Shown here: in pieces, positions 63,813 to 64,000 of the stretch | Layout: each line of letters starts with the position of its first letter | Numbering within the stretch: position 1 is the first letter of the stretch | DNA from: Antarctobacter sediminis | Lineage (GTDB): Bacteria; Pseudomonadota; Alphaproteobacteria; Rhodobacterales; Rhodobacteraceae | Assembly: GCF_019218285.1 (NCBI RefSeq) | Contig: NZ_JAHUZG010000002.1 | Location: 1,054,001-1,118,000 of the forward strand | DNA length: 64,000 nt | Direction of reading: 5' to 3' | Translations under genes and position numbers: made by a program | The notes under the pieces: model-generated | What the model saw: only the letters and a program-made list of their open reading frames with translations | The model's database searches: none | What the model was told of the DNA's origin: nothing

Positions 63813-63818
63813 TATAGT
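63813..63818 (+). promoter_or_regulatory. Candidate -10 box for a leaderless leader transcript
   Basis: TATAGT lies seven bases before the ATG at 63826. A weak -35-like TTTTCA (63791-63796) is 16 bases upstream. If transcription starts about seven bases after the -10 box, the mRNA would begin at or next to the ATG. Confidence 0.35.
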
Positions 63819-63825
63819 GCAGCCC

Positions 63826-63912
63826 ATGACCATGTTCCGCCATAACGCCCTTTCGAACCGCCTTTCGGCGGCTTTCGCGTTTGGCACCGGTCTACTGCTA
63901 ACTCGCCTCTGA
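63826..63912 (+). CDS. Putative 28-residue leader peptide
   Basis: The short ORF starts MTMFRHNALS and ends GTGLLLTRL. Its three consecutive leucines are CTA CTG CTA, and CTA is a rare codon in such a GC-rich genome, so ribosome stalling could occur there under leucine limitation. A CCGCC-TTTC-GGCGG hairpin (63858-63871) lies inside the ORF. A 9-bp stem begins at its stop codon. There is no Shine-Dalgarno, and a -10-like box is seven bases upstream. This is the arrangement of an amino-acid-operon leader, but the downstream gene is outside the window. Confidence 0.4.
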   Translation: MTMFRHNALSNRLSAAFAFGTGLLLTRL

Positions 63913-63943
63913 GCGTGGCCCCCTCGGCGCGCGTGCTCAGAGG
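63906..63943 (+). promoter_or_regulatory. Stem-loop over the leader stop and a downstream ribosome-binding site
   Basis: CCTCTGAGC (63906-63914) pairs perfectly with GCTCAGAGG (63935-63943). The right arm contains the start of AGAGGAG, the ribosome-binding site for an ATG at 63946 or a GTG at 63950. A ribosome stalled at the CTA codons would disturb this stem. Confidence 0.45.
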
Positions 63944-63945
63944 AG

Positions 63946-63996
63946 ATGTGTGACGCGCCGGACCCATCACGCACCCGAGTTTGGACACCCCGATGA
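63946..63996 (+). CDS. Possible mini-ORF or start of the next gene (right edge)
   Basis: ATG at 63946 behind AGAGGAG gives a 16-residue ORF (MCDAPDPSRT...) whose stop overlaps an ATG at 63993 (ATGA). Alternatively a GTG at 63950 opens a frame that runs off the window. Too little sequence remains to tell which is real. Confidence 0.25.
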   Translation: MCDAPDPSRTRVWTPR

Positions 63997-64000
63997 CAGC

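Overview
The window comes from a GC-rich alphaproteobacterium, most likely a marine Rhodobacteraceae (Roseobacter-group) member. The main clues are a soeABC/xsc/pta organosulfur locus, a DUF1523 protein, a creatinase, and intergenic repeats of a kind I associate with this group. Genes are densely packed, with many ATGA start/stop overlaps. I saw no rRNA, tRNA, CRISPR array, insertion sequence or phage gene.

Region 1 (1-12.6 kb) is mixed housekeeping and accessory content: a secreted phytase-like/beta-propeller protein cut by the window edge, a small ricin-type secreted protein, an ECF sigma factor overlapping a membrane VWA protein, two alpha/beta hydrolases, a succinate-semialdehyde-type dehydrogenase, a clear creatinase, a secreted unknown and three small membrane proteins. 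Region 2 (12.6-23.4 kb) is an organosulfur module. It holds SoeABC-type sulfite dehydrogenase, phosphate acetyltransferase, acetate kinase, sulfoacetaldehyde acetyltransferase (Xsc) and an SBP56/methanethiol-oxidase-type protein. Xsc would release sulfite and acetyl phosphate; SoeABC would oxidise the sulfite, and Pta or AckA would use the acetyl phosphate.

Region 3 (23.6-63.7 kb) is a large surface-polysaccharide locus. It encodes seven glycosyltransferases plus a WecB/TagA/CpsF enzyme, a Wzy-like polymerase, a Wzx-like flippase, a Wzz-like chain-length protein, a BY-kinase-like ATPase with a long coiled coil, acyl- and acetyltransferases, sugar oxidoreductases (including a Gfo/Idh-epimerase fusion) and a secreted glycosidase-like protein with RTX repeats. 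Embedded in it, on the minus strand between wzz and wzx, are a phosphopantetheinyl transferase, an NRPS protein (formyltransferase, adenylation domain interrupted by a luciferase-like monooxygenase, carrier), a GT2 enzyme and a one-module type I PKS ending in a thioesterase. The tight junctions and the flanking glycosyltransferase and flippase genes suggest a peptide-polyketide made or exported together with a glycan. This is the most interesting system in the window.

The regulatory signals are by eye only. Several promoter regions of the polysaccharide locus share a CGAATTGTGGCCA-like motif. There are perfect operator-like palindromes in the soeA/pta and acetyltransferase/acyltransferase gaps. 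The right end has a possible leaderless leader peptide with a hairpin that covers a ribosome-binding site, preceding a gene outside the window.
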